From: Candidatus Segatella intestinihominis
GTDB lineage: Bacteria > Bacteroidota > Bacteroidia > Bacteroidales > Bacteroidaceae
NCBI GenBank assembly: GCA_900548535.1
Contig: URLG01000070.1
Span: forward strand, 1-13,747
Length of the DNA stretch: 13,747 nt
Reading direction: 5' to 3'
How positions within the stretch are numbered: position 1 is the first letter of the stretch; the number at the start of each line of letters is the position of its first letter. The notes under the pieces are model-generated. The model did not search any database. It was not told where the DNA came from and saw nothing but the letters and a program-made list of their open reading frames with translations. Both the position numbers and the translations under genes were made by a program. Shown one piece after another: positions 1-7,015 of the stretch.

Positions 1-71
1 AGATGGCAGAGGCTGGGGGCGTGAAGGAGGCAACGAATGCCCTCAATTATCTGAACAATGTACACAAGTAA
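1..71 (+). CDS. 3' end of an upstream gene (partial)
   Basis: An open frame runs from the window edge to a TAA at 69-71 and encodes about 22 residues ending in NYLNNVHK. It ends 27 bases before the first fimbrillin gene on the same strand, so it is probably part of the same operon. In related fimbrial operons the genes just before the major fimbrillin often encode DUF3575 or DUF3868 assembly proteins. The helical tail, with EATNAL and LNNV, would fit the end of a TPR-like segment, but the fragment is too short to assign. That it is coding at all is inferred from the open frame and the tight spacing. Confidence 0.5.
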   Translation, partial: MAEAGGVKEATNALNYLNNVHK

Positions 72-98
72 ACGTATTAAAATAACATTTAAAAAAGA

Positions 99-1292
99 AT
101 GGATATGAAAACAAAAATTCAATTATTCGTCGTCTTCCTGCTGTTGGCAGTAGGCGCATTGTGGCTTAGCTCATGTAGCAGCGAGGATGCTGTGCAGGGT
201 AGTGGCAACACCGGATCAGAGCGTGTCCTCCTTCTTTCCATCAGTACAGGTCAGACTATTGGTTCTCGTGCAGAAACAGATTTGACAGCCGATGAAAAGG
301 CTATTGAGGATATGACTATCGGTATCTTTGATGCAAATGGCAATGTAAGAACAATCCAGAGCCTTGAAAAAGATGCATCTGCAACAACAGCTACTGCTGG
401 TGATGGCAAATTTGTCATAAGCGGTACTAAGGCAGAAGCAAAGATTGTAACAACAGGTTTAAAGGCTGGTGATAATGTTGTTGTTGCTGTGAATACAAAG
501 TTAAATTCTGCAAATGCAGCAACTTTCAAGGCTGCAAAGAGCGTAGCTGATTTCAATAAAGGATATATTGATGCTACATCGGCTTTGACTGCTGCATCTG
601 ATGGTACAACCTTATCAGCAGCTAAGCTTCCAAAGTATGGTATAACAACATTGGCTTCATCAGCTTCTAACTCTTCAGAGTTTAGTGCAAATGTTAAAGT
701 TAAGAACTTGGTGTCAAGAGTAACATTGGCAAGTTTAAAAACAGAATTTGCAGATGATGGTCCTTATGCACGCGCATCATTTGATCTGTCTGATATATTC
801 CTGTTGAATGTTCCAAATACCGTAGATTTCTCTACAGATGCTTGGACTGCACAGACAGTATCATATATTCATGGTTCTGATGTAGATGGTACAGGTTATA
901 CTGCCGCTACTGACAAGAAAGCTTTCTTGGTGAAGTCTGGTGCTCAGGTTAATGATTTTCTCTATACTTTGCCAAACCAATATACAGGCTCAAATCCACA
1001 GAAGACAATCCTTGTACTTAAAGGTAAATTTAAAAAAGCTGATGAGGAAACTGAAAAAGATGTTTATTACCCATTGGCATTGAATGCAAAATACGATAAC
1101 GCTGGGTCTGCTACAGCAGTAGATGGTTCAATACCTTTTGTAACATATCCAGGTAGAAACTATAAATGCAACGTAACCATCAAGACCATTGGTTCAGATT
1201 CTCCTTGGCAGGAGGCTGGCCCATTGACCGCTACAGTTGACGTAGAGGTAGAAAAGTGGACAGATGTAGTGCAGAACACCACTTTTAATTAA
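99..1292 (+). CDS. Major fimbrillin-like lipoprotein (FimA/Mfa1 type)
   Basis: The protein has 397 residues with a hydrophobic signal peptide and a lipobox LSSC, giving lipidated Cys26. The body is rich in Ala, Thr and Ser and consists of short beta-type segments, and it ends in EVEKWTDVVQNTTFN. This is the pattern of Bacteroidales type V pilus subunits: secreted as lipoproteins, cut at an Arg on the surface, and polymerised by donor-strand exchange. Arg57 in IGSRAE is a plausible cleavage site, by analogy with gingipain processing of FimA/Mfa1. The coding sequence between about 240 and 1190 is AT-richer than its neighbours and uses GCT, GGT and AAG heavily. That fits a highly expressed major subunit or a recombined variable allele. 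The start could also be ATG 105, which gives MKTKIQ. It is followed after 34 bases by a Mfa2-like gene. The family call is good; the 'major' role is inferred from gene order and composition. Confidence 0.82.
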   Translation: MDMKTKIQLFVVFLLLAVGALWLSSCSSEDAVQGSGNTGSERVLLLSISTGQTIGSRAETDLTADEKAIEDMTIGIFDANGNVRTIQSLEKDASATTATAGDGKFVISGTKAEAKIVTTGLKAGDNVVVAVNTKLNSANAATFKAAKSVADFNKGYIDATSALTAASDGTTLSAAKLPKYGITTLASSASNSSEFSANVKVKNLVSRVTLASLKTEFADDGPYARASFDLSDIFLLNVPNTVDFSTDAWTAQTVSYIHGSDVDGTGYTAATDKKAFLVKSGAQVNDFLYTLPNQYTGSNPQKTILVLKGKFKKADEETEKDVYYPLALNAKYDNAGSATAVDGSIPFVTYPGRNYKCNVTIKTIGSDSPWQEAGPLTATVDVEVEKWTDVVQNTTFN

Positions 1293-1326
1293 TCAGCACT
1301 AAGAATATAAAAATCAAAATATAGAA

Positions 1327-2205
1327 ATGACAAGCAACGGAATCATAAGAACAATCAGGCTGTTATTTGCCTTTGTCACAATCATGATGACATCATGCAG
1401 CATCTACGATGAGTATCCTCATCGCATGCAGTATGACGTTGTGCTGCGGGTGGCTGATAGCACAGGACAGGTCTTACCTGATTCCGTTGCTTCGGTAACC
1501 ACGCTATATGCCTTTAAAAATGGGGTGTATTATGGCAAATACACCACCGAGGCAGATGGCAAGATACACATCGTGTTCAGGGATGATGACAGCATCACCT
1601 TCGTGGCAGCCACTGGCGGCAAGCCTGGCGAATACGACATGAAAGAGCCACAGATGGGAGAGACCATCAACAACCTCTTCTTCCAACTTCATACTGACAT
1701 AGACAGTGTTTCCTCTGCACCCTCAGCTATCTATTATGGCAGCCTCTCCACCACAGTGAAGGATGACAACCTCTCCGACGAGCGTATTATGACCCTGAAG
1801 GATATGAGAGCCAAGGCTAGGGTATATGTTAGGGGCTTGCGCCCCAAGCATGGTCTGGGCAACTACCGTGTGGTGCTGAAAGGATTGCACAGTGGCATCA
1901 CCTATAATGGCGAACCCGGGGGCACCTATGTAAGCTATAGCCTGCCCGGAAAGTTTGTAACCCAAGACGACTGGGTTACCCAACCAGCCATCGTTCTGCC
2001 AACAGGCAGTGAACCCGTACGCTTGATGATATACAAGCAAGACGGTACGTTGATATTGGACAGCAAGGTGGACGAGAACGGCAAGCCGCTGCTTATCCAT
2101 TCAGGCGACGATATTGTTTTTTGTGTGGTCGTGGATTATATATTGGACACCACCATACGTGTCCTTCCATTCGACGACATCAACAACTCATTCACATTTG
2201 AGTAA
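1327..2205 (+). CDS. FimB/Mfa2-family fimbrial anchor lipoprotein
   Basis: This 292-residue protein has a signal peptide and the lipobox MTSC (Cys24), followed by SIYDEYPH, a start typical of FimB/Mfa2 proteins. In Porphyromonas these proteins sit in the outer membrane, cap the growing fimbria and so set its length and anchoring. The motifs YDVVLRVADS and LYAFKNGVYYG match the first beta strands of that fold. A late VVVDYILDTTIRVLPFDDIN segment resembles the C-terminal strand. The length is close to the usual 290-330. It lies 34 bases after the major fimbrillin and 19 bases before the next lipoprotein gene, as expected of an operon. Family assignment is by recognisable sequence style; no alignment was run. 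Confidence 0.8.
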   Translation: MTSNGIIRTIRLLFAFVTIMMTSCSIYDEYPHRMQYDVVLRVADSTGQVLPDSVASVTTLYAFKNGVYYGKYTTEADGKIHIVFRDDDSITFVAATGGKPGEYDMKEPQMGETINNLFFQLHTDIDSVSSAPSAIYYGSLSTTVKDDNLSDERIMTLKDMRAKARVYVRGLRPKHGLGNYRVVLKGLHSGITYNGEPGGTYVSYSLPGKFVTQDDWVTQPAIVLPTGSEPVRLMIYKQDGTLILDSKVDENGKPLLIHSGDDIVFCVVVDYILDTTIRVLPFDDINNSFTFE

Positions 2206-2224
2206 CCATTAAATTAGAAAGTTC

Positions 2225-3277
2225 ATGACTCTCAGAGTATCTACATATCATATAGGTGATTACTTGCTCCTCTTGGTCCTACTGCTGCTATCGGCATGCT
2301 CGCCGTCTACGCAAGAGGGAGGAGATGGCATGGTAAATCTCACGGTGAAGGCAGAGACATCTTCCAGCAATGAGGCCTCTGCCACCTTGCCCGACAAGGA
2401 GAAGAACATCTATGACCTTACGGTATACATCTTCAACGCCCAAGGCTATACCATAGGCTATGCCAGCAAGACATTTAGCAACGGCGTGGCAAGCAGCGTT
2501 ACGGTGCCTACCCGACAGGCTTCGGGCTGTACGCTGGTAACCATCGCTAATGCCATCAAGCTGAACGGCGGTACTTCTCCATTTGTTGGAGTATCCACCT
2601 TGGCAGATTTGCGCAAGCAATATCATACCTTTTCTGGTGAGGGCGACATCACGAATGCTGATTGCCTGATGATGCTGGGACAGAAAACGAATGTTACCAC
2701 TAGCACGGCAAAGTCGAGCATCTCTCTGCAACGACTGGCAAGCCGCCTCGACTTCACCATCACGGTGAAGGATGACAAGGACACGGGCTTTCCTATCGTG
2801 GTAGACAGCTATCAGCTCTGCCATGCTCCGCGCTCGGCTTTTTATGCGCCAGCGGATATGTCGAGCACAGGCATCACCCTGCCATCGGGCACATCCTTTG
2901 TGGAATATGCAGCCAACAGCACGGCATTCAATTCCTGGACCTCTGGCAGCAACAGCCAGAGCTATACCGCATACGTTTATGCCAACCCAGCAACAACAGC
3001 AACTGATGCCACTTATCTGCTCATCAAGGCTCACTCCCAAGCTAGCAACACAGACACCAGGAAGATATGGCAGTCAGACTTTAAGGTCTACTTGAATGGC
3101 ATCACGGGACAGGCTGACTATAAGCTGCTTCCCAATTATCACTACAAGGTGAACATCACCGTGACGGGCAGCTTGAAGGCTTATCATGGCGTGATAGCCA
3201 GCTATAAGGCATATCCGTATATGGCAGAGGGCTCCATAGATAGTTGGACTCCGGAGAATAGACCTACTGATATGTAA
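2225..3277 (+). CDS. Minor fimbrillin-like lipoprotein (FimA/P_gingi_FimA-like)
   Basis: The protein has 350 residues, a leucine-rich signal peptide and the lipobox LSAC (Cys25). Residues from about 35 on begin MVNLTVKAETSSS and then IYDLTVYIFNAQGYTIGY, the characteristic first strands of FimA-type N-terminal domains. TLVTIANA and LASRLDFTITV are further hallmark segments. The C-terminus (NYHYKVNITVTGSL, then GSIDSWTPENRPTDM) resembles fimbrillins that end with a W-containing strand. Its place after the Mfa2-like gene suggests an accessory or adaptor subunit between shaft and tip, like Mfa3-Mfa5 or FimC-FimE in Porphyromonas. That role is inferred from position. Confidence 0.75.
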   Translation: MTLRVSTYHIGDYLLLLVLLLLSACSPSTQEGGDGMVNLTVKAETSSSNEASATLPDKEKNIYDLTVYIFNAQGYTIGYASKTFSNGVASSVTVPTRQASGCTLVTIANAIKLNGGTSPFVGVSTLADLRKQYHTFSGEGDITNADCLMMLGQKTNVTTSTAKSSISLQRLASRLDFTITVKDDKDTGFPIVVDSYQLCHAPRSAFYAPADMSSTGITLPSGTSFVEYAANSTAFNSWTSGSNSQSYTAYVYANPATTATDATYLLIKAHSQASNTDTRKIWQSDFKVYLNGITGQADYKLLPNYHYKVNITVTGSLKAYHGVIASYKAYPYMAEGSIDSWTPENRPTDM

Positions 3278-3337
3278 TGGAGGATAAGGATCAATCTATC
3301 ATTAAGATATAGAAAATAGTATAGAAGATATAGATAT

Positions 3338-5998
3338 ATGTATAGCATAGAGAATAAGATGAAACAGCAGACGATAAGCTTCTTGCTGATGAGCGCATTG
3401 GTTTGCTCGGCATGTTCTGATAGTCAGGACTTGTCGGGCAATATCCCTTTGAGTGGAGACAGAATAGCTTTTCAGGCAGAGTTGCTGGATGGTTTTCAGC
3501 CATCGGCAGCCAAGAGTAGGGCGCAGTCAGCTTTTACAGGAGTTGCCATGGAGCAGAAGGTGCTGCCACTGGGGGGAGATCTCGTGGAGCCGCTCTATCT
3601 GCATCCGCTGGAGGTAGACAATACCGCTGGCAGCATGGCGGAGACTGCTCATGCTGCCATGGGGATGAGCTCTCGAGGCACTTTGGTTAGTAATTCTTCC
3701 TGGACAGGTGAGTTTGGTGTGAGTGCCGTCTATACCAAGAGCGGGGCTAGCCAGAGTTTCTTCCAAGACCAGAAGGCCAGCAAGAGTGGCAACATCTGGT
3801 ATGCCAGTGATAATACGCAGGCTTGGCCTACCGATGGTACGCTGTCGTTTTATGCTTATGCTCCCTATCAGCACGCTTCGCTCTCCTTGCAGGGTAGTGA
3901 TGATGTGACTAAGAATCAGACTCTACGCTATGTGGCACCTACCAACTTAGGCAGTCAGCCCGACCTCATTGTGGCTAAGAGCGAGAACATCAGCCGCACC
4001 TCCTCTTCCCCAAACTCCGCCGTGCAGCTAAAGTTTAGCCATGCCCTTACCGCCATCACCTTCTCGGTGAGCGCAGATATGATACCGGGCACGGTGAAGA
4101 GCATCACGGTGAAGAATGTTTCTGGGCAGGGCGACTATAATATCTCCACTGGCACTTGGGGCTCCCCGGGTGCAGCTTCTGCCAGCTATGCCATCAGCTT
4201 GGGCACCAGCGGTGCGGGCATTGCCGTGAAGGCAGGTGAGAGCAAGGCTCTTACCGATGGTTCTTCGGCACTGCTGATGGTGCCGCAGACCTTTGCCGCT
4301 GGTAGCTCTGCGCAGATAGAGATGGTGTTTCATGATGGCCACAAGGATCGCACGGTTACAGCCTCTCTTGCAGGCACCTCTTGGGCTGCGGGCAAGCACA
4401 TCACCTATGTACTCTCAGCCTCTAGCATTACCACGCTTCAGCTGGGTGACATCACTTTCCCTACCTCTTGGAGCAGTAAGTATACTTCTGCTACCAATAA
4501 GCTGAAGTCTGCCTATGCCAATGACGACAAGATGGGGCTCTTTGTGGTGGACGATAGTAAGAAGGTGATCGCCTCTAATGTGCAGCTGAGCTATAATGGC
4601 TCGGCATGGTCGTTGCCATCGGGCAGCAAGCTGAAGTTTTCGCCTAAGTATAGTTATTTTGTTTATTATCCTTATCAGGCTAGCCTTCCGGGATTGCCTG
4701 CGCAGGGTGCCACGGTAAGCGATGTTACCTCAGCCACGGCTTTCTTCTCCAGTGCCATCAGCACCTGGAGCTCTACCAAGCTTGCCACCGACCAGGGCAC
4801 GCTTGCCAATATGAATGCCTGCGACTTGCAGATAGGCAAGGGCAGCTTGACCTCTGACGGCACCAAGTTCCAGTTTACAGGCAACACCCATGCCATGGGC
4901 TTGGCGGATATCACCTTGGGCAGCAAGACGGTTCCCAACACCTACCATCTCTCCACCTATCCTGAGTATACTTGGACTCATGGCGAAAACACCGTGCATG
5001 CTGTAGCCTCTGTCAGTGGCAGAAGACTCTACAAGGTGGCAGATTATCATTATGTCACGATTGTGAAACCAGGTCAAGCTACCAGCTTTTCTTGTGGCAA
5101 CACATCGGATGCCGATGCGTGGACTGCTGCTGTTTCTGTTTCACCTGACGCCAATGCCATAGCCAAGGGCACGGCAACGAGCAAGCGTACTGCCATGCCC
5201 TCTATTGCCCATACCCTTGCCGTGGGCGATATCTATTACAGTGATGGAGCCTTGAGTTCGCAGAGCGAAGCTTTGCTGTCGGGGAAGACGCCAGTGGGGA
5301 TAGTGGGATATGTAGGTGATAACTATTGGACAGAAACTCAATTGAAGAGCAGCAACAAGGGCGGACACGCCTTGGTGATGTGCTTGAAGACCATTGGGTC
5401 TACTGGACCAACGAGCATCGGTACAGGGTATGCATGGTATTCATCTAATACGGATGCAGGCAGAACTTATATTAATTCCAAGGCACTGCTTACGGGTTCT
5501 TATGATAAGCCTTATGGTTCAGGTGTAACCGAAACAGCCGCTTTGATTACTAAATGGAGTACAGCTGCCGAAGCTGCTTATCAGGCTAAGAATTATAAAA
5601 CCTTAAAAGCAGAGTCTAGTAAATGTTCTGGATGGTTCTTGCCTACAGCTGGTCAGTATTATGCTGTGATGAGCAATTTGGGTGCAGCATTCTCTAGCGA
5701 TTGGACTGGTATATGGGATGGAAACACTACCACACATCCTACCTTAGGATTCTTTAGTAATATGACCACTGTAACAAGCAATATTAATAATAAGCTAAAG
5801 AAGGTGGGTGATAACAAATATACAGAATTTTTTGGTGTTACGAATACGTGGGCTTGGACCTCTTCGGAGTTCTCCGCCACGCACGCCGTGAGCGTCGATT
5901 CGGGCGTCAACGACTCCAAGGGCTCGGGTTCAGTTCGTTTCTACGGCTACGGCAGCGAGACGGACCAGGTACCCGTTCGGCCGTTCCTCGCTTTTTAG
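3338..5998 (+). CDS. DGR target: fimbrillin-domain lipoprotein with diversified C-type-lectin-like tip
   Basis: The 886-residue protein has a signal peptide and lipobox CSAC (Cys26). The better start may be ATG 3359 (MKQQTISFLL), because the first seven residues are not signal-like. Residues about 30-360 resemble a Mfa_like_1 fimbrillin domain, with FYAYAPYQ, LLMVPQTF and WAAGKHITYVLS. Residues about 366-605 look like a second fimbrillin-like domain, with FVYYPYQ. Residues about 629-886 form a C-type-lectin/formylglycine-enzyme-like domain, with GDIYYSDG, WFLPTAGQYYAVMSNLG, WAWTSSEFS and the closing VRPFLAF typical of DGR targets. The last 45 residues (842-886) are encoded by the variable repeat. 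Sites differing from the template cluster at 849, 852, 858, 869-874, 876 and 878, which in this fold form the ligand-binding face. It is probably a surface adhesin at the pilus tip; the tip position is inferred. The stretch about 5400-5830 is AT-richer than the rest, hinting at a mosaic lectin domain. Confidence 0.88.
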   Translation: MYSIENKMKQQTISFLLMSALVCSACSDSQDLSGNIPLSGDRIAFQAELLDGFQPSAAKSRAQSAFTGVAMEQKVLPLGGDLVEPLYLHPLEVDNTAGSMAETAHAAMGMSSRGTLVSNSSWTGEFGVSAVYTKSGASQSFFQDQKASKSGNIWYASDNTQAWPTDGTLSFYAYAPYQHASLSLQGSDDVTKNQTLRYVAPTNLGSQPDLIVAKSENISRTSSSPNSAVQLKFSHALTAITFSVSADMIPGTVKSITVKNVSGQGDYNISTGTWGSPGAASASYAISLGTSGAGIAVKAGESKALTDGSSALLMVPQTFAAGSSAQIEMVFHDGHKDRTVTASLAGTSWAAGKHITYVLSASSITTLQLGDITFPTSWSSKYTSATNKLKSAYANDDKMGLFVVDDSKKVIASNVQLSYNGSAWSLPSGSKLKFSPKYSYFVYYPYQASLPGLPAQGATVSDVTSATAFFSSAISTWSSTKLATDQGTLANMNACDLQIGKGSLTSDGTKFQFTGNTHAMGLADITLGSKTVPNTYHLSTYPEYTWTHGENTVHAVASVSGRRLYKVADYHYVTIVKPGQATSFSCGNTSDADAWTAAVSVSPDANAIAKGTATSKRTAMPSIAHTLAVGDIYYSDGALSSQSEALLSGKTPVGIVGYVGDNYWTETQLKSSNKGGHALVMCLKTIGSTGPTSIGTGYAWYSSNTDAGRTYINSKALLTGSYDKPYGSGVTETAALITKWSTAAEAAYQAKNYKTLKAESSKCSGWFLPTAGQYYAVMSNLGAAFSSDWTGIWDGNTTTHPTLGFFSNMTTVTSNINNKLKKVGDNKYTEFFGVTNTWAWTSSEFSATHAVSVDSGVNDSKGSGSVRFYGYGSETDQVPVRPFLAF
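5860..5995 (+). repeat. DGR variable repeat (VR)
   Basis: These 136 bases at the 3' end of the 886-residue target gene match the template repeat at 6430-6562. With one 3-base gap, the differences are about 13 template A changed to C, G or T, one template G that is A here (5909), and no other substitution. The A-free last 24 bases (5972-5995, beginning CCCGTTCGGCC) are identical to the template and are the probable initiation-of-mutagenic-homing region. Identity stops at the stop codon: TAG here, CAG in the template. Identity also starts abruptly at 5860. This A-restricted pattern is the diagnostic signature of DGR mutagenic retrohoming. Confidence 0.96.
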
Positions 5999-6099
5999 CG
6001 ATTCATCAATTTAAAAATTTATCAATTTTATATATATATAATTATGAGGAAAATACAGAATAGTTCTTAGCAAGAAATACAGGGGGTATCGCCTTTTCA

Positions 6100-6173
6100 G
6101 GCGGTTATCTTCTCTGGGGGTAGCCCCAGAGCCGCCCTCAAGGCGGTGAAAGGCAACTCCCAGAGAAGATAAC
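6100..6173 (+). other. Candidate bistable RNA structure between VR and TR
   Basis: Two strong folds compete for the same bases. Fold 1 pairs ctctgggg (6112-6119) with ccccagag (6124-6131) around a gtag loop, and ggcgg (6100-6104) with ccgcc (6132-6136), leaving a 7-base bulge on one side only. Fold 2 pairs gttatcttctctggg (6104-6118) perfectly with 6159-6173, 15 base pairs, and inside it ccgcc (6132-6136) with ggcgg (6142-6146). No T-run follows, so it is not a simple intrinsic terminator. It lies about 100 bases after the target stop and 260 before the template repeat, so it would be in the 5' part of a template-RNA transcript or the 3' UTR of the target. The pairing is read directly from the sequence; any function is inference. 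Confidence 0.55.
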
Positions 6174-6429
6174 TGAATATCAGGCAAGGTTGCCCCACAA
6201 CAGGCGGCAAGCCAAAGAAGAAATATAGTTGCTATGGCGAGAGTCCTGGCGGTCATGTAGCTACCAGGAGAGAGCAGTTGGCAATATTGAAAAGGTCATT
6301 GACTGGCATAAGGCACGCGGTTGTCCCTCCAGTGGGGATAGCTACCCTTCATCAAGGTATGCCTACAGTTAGTTATAGTGGAAAAACAATGAATGGATAG
6401 TCGAAAGGTATTCACCCTTGGATAGGGGG

Positions 6430-6562
6430 CTCTTCGGAGTTCTCCGCCACGAACGCCGTGAACGTCGATTCGGGCGTCGACGACTCCAAGGGATCGGGTT
6501 CAGTTCGTTTCAACAACAACAACAAGACGAACCAGAAACCCGTTCGGCCGTTCCTCGCTTTT
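6430..6562 (+). repeat. DGR template repeat (TR)
   Basis: These 133 bases are the non-translated master copy of the variable repeat at 5860-5995, read into RNA and reverse-transcribed with errors at A. The reading frame is preserved. There are 30 adenines, concentrated in AAC codons: two isolated ones, then four in a row (6512-6523), AAG, and a later AAC and AAA. AAC is the usual design, because random replacement of its As gives many amino acids and no stop codon. The last 24 bases are A-free and match the VR. The TR lies 99 bases upstream of avd on the same strand, so one transcript may serve as both template and mRNA. Confidence 0.95.
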
Positions 6563-6661
6563 CAGCTTGCAGCTATTACATAGCATTTTTCTTATGTACT
6601 TGCGCCAATAATTTTTAGAACATATATATTATTTATCAATCTCGAAAAGCTATAACATATC

Positions 6662-7015
6662 ATGGCATTAAGCGAAGATACCGCCATATATCGCACCGCC
6701 TACAGGCTTCTCTTGCAGAGCCAGCCCATCGTGGCACAGATGCCCCGCACCTATAGGTATGACCTAGGTCAGCGCATCACCAACACGTTGCTCGACATCC
6801 TGACCCTCATCATCGAGGCAAATAGGGCGCACGACAAGCGTGAGGCACTACGCCGATTGCAGGTGAAGCACGAGATCTTGGCGATGCTCTACAATGTGGG
6901 GGTAGACCTGCAAGCCATCTCTCGCAAGCACCTCGCCACGCTGTTGCCACTGATAGATAGCATCGGAAAACAAGCCACAGGATGGAACAAATCTCTACAG
7001 AAGAACCCGCAATAG
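6662..7015 (+). CDS. avd: Avd, DGR accessory variability determinant
   Basis: This 117-residue, all-helical basic protein matches the four-helix-bundle Avd family in length and style (IYRTAYRLLLQ, IVAQMPRTYRYDLGQRI, LLDILTLIIEANRA, LQVKHEILAMLYNVG). In the Bordetella phage DGR, Avd forms a positively charged pentameric barrel that binds the reverse transcriptase and the template RNA and is needed for mutagenic homing. Here it sits just after the template repeat. Its 3' end overlaps the RT start by 34 bases in another frame, suggesting coupled translation. No clear promoter is visible upstream, so it is probably expressed from the TR transcript or the fimbrial operon. Confidence 0.9.
   Translation: MALSEDTAIYRTAYRLLLQSQPIVAQMPRTYRYDLGQRITNTLLDILTLIIEANRAHDKREALRRLQVKHEILAMLYNVGVDLQAISRKHLATLLPLIDSIGKQATGWNKSLQKNPQ

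Noticed and set aside
2288..3040. A 250-residue minus-strand ORF antisense to the minor fimbrillin
   Set aside because: It is a long shadow frame caused by codon bias in the real + strand lipoprotein gene; its composition (many Cys, Arg, Gly) is not protein-like.
5999..6042. A cruciform just after the VR like the one described in the Bordetella phage DGR
   Set aside because: Only weak AT-rich pairing (aattt/aaatt) is present right after the VR; no GC-rich hairpin of that type is visible within the first 40 bases.
6011..6256. A minus-strand 81-residue ORF with a signal-peptide-like start (WLAACC)
   Set aside because: It is antisense to the whole operon, lies over the strong inverted repeats, and the remainder has no protein-like character. 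The lipobox resemblance is probably chance.
6173..6400. A 75-codon open stretch in the VR-TR spacer ending at a TAG
   Set aside because: It has no start codon near its beginning, no recognisable domain, and its length is within chance expectation over six frames.
6418..6618. A 66-residue + strand ORF over the template repeat, with a matching one over the VR (5848-6063)
   Set aside because: Both are shifted frames of the TR/VR sequence and resemble each other only because the repeats do. The VR copy lies out of frame within the real target gene.
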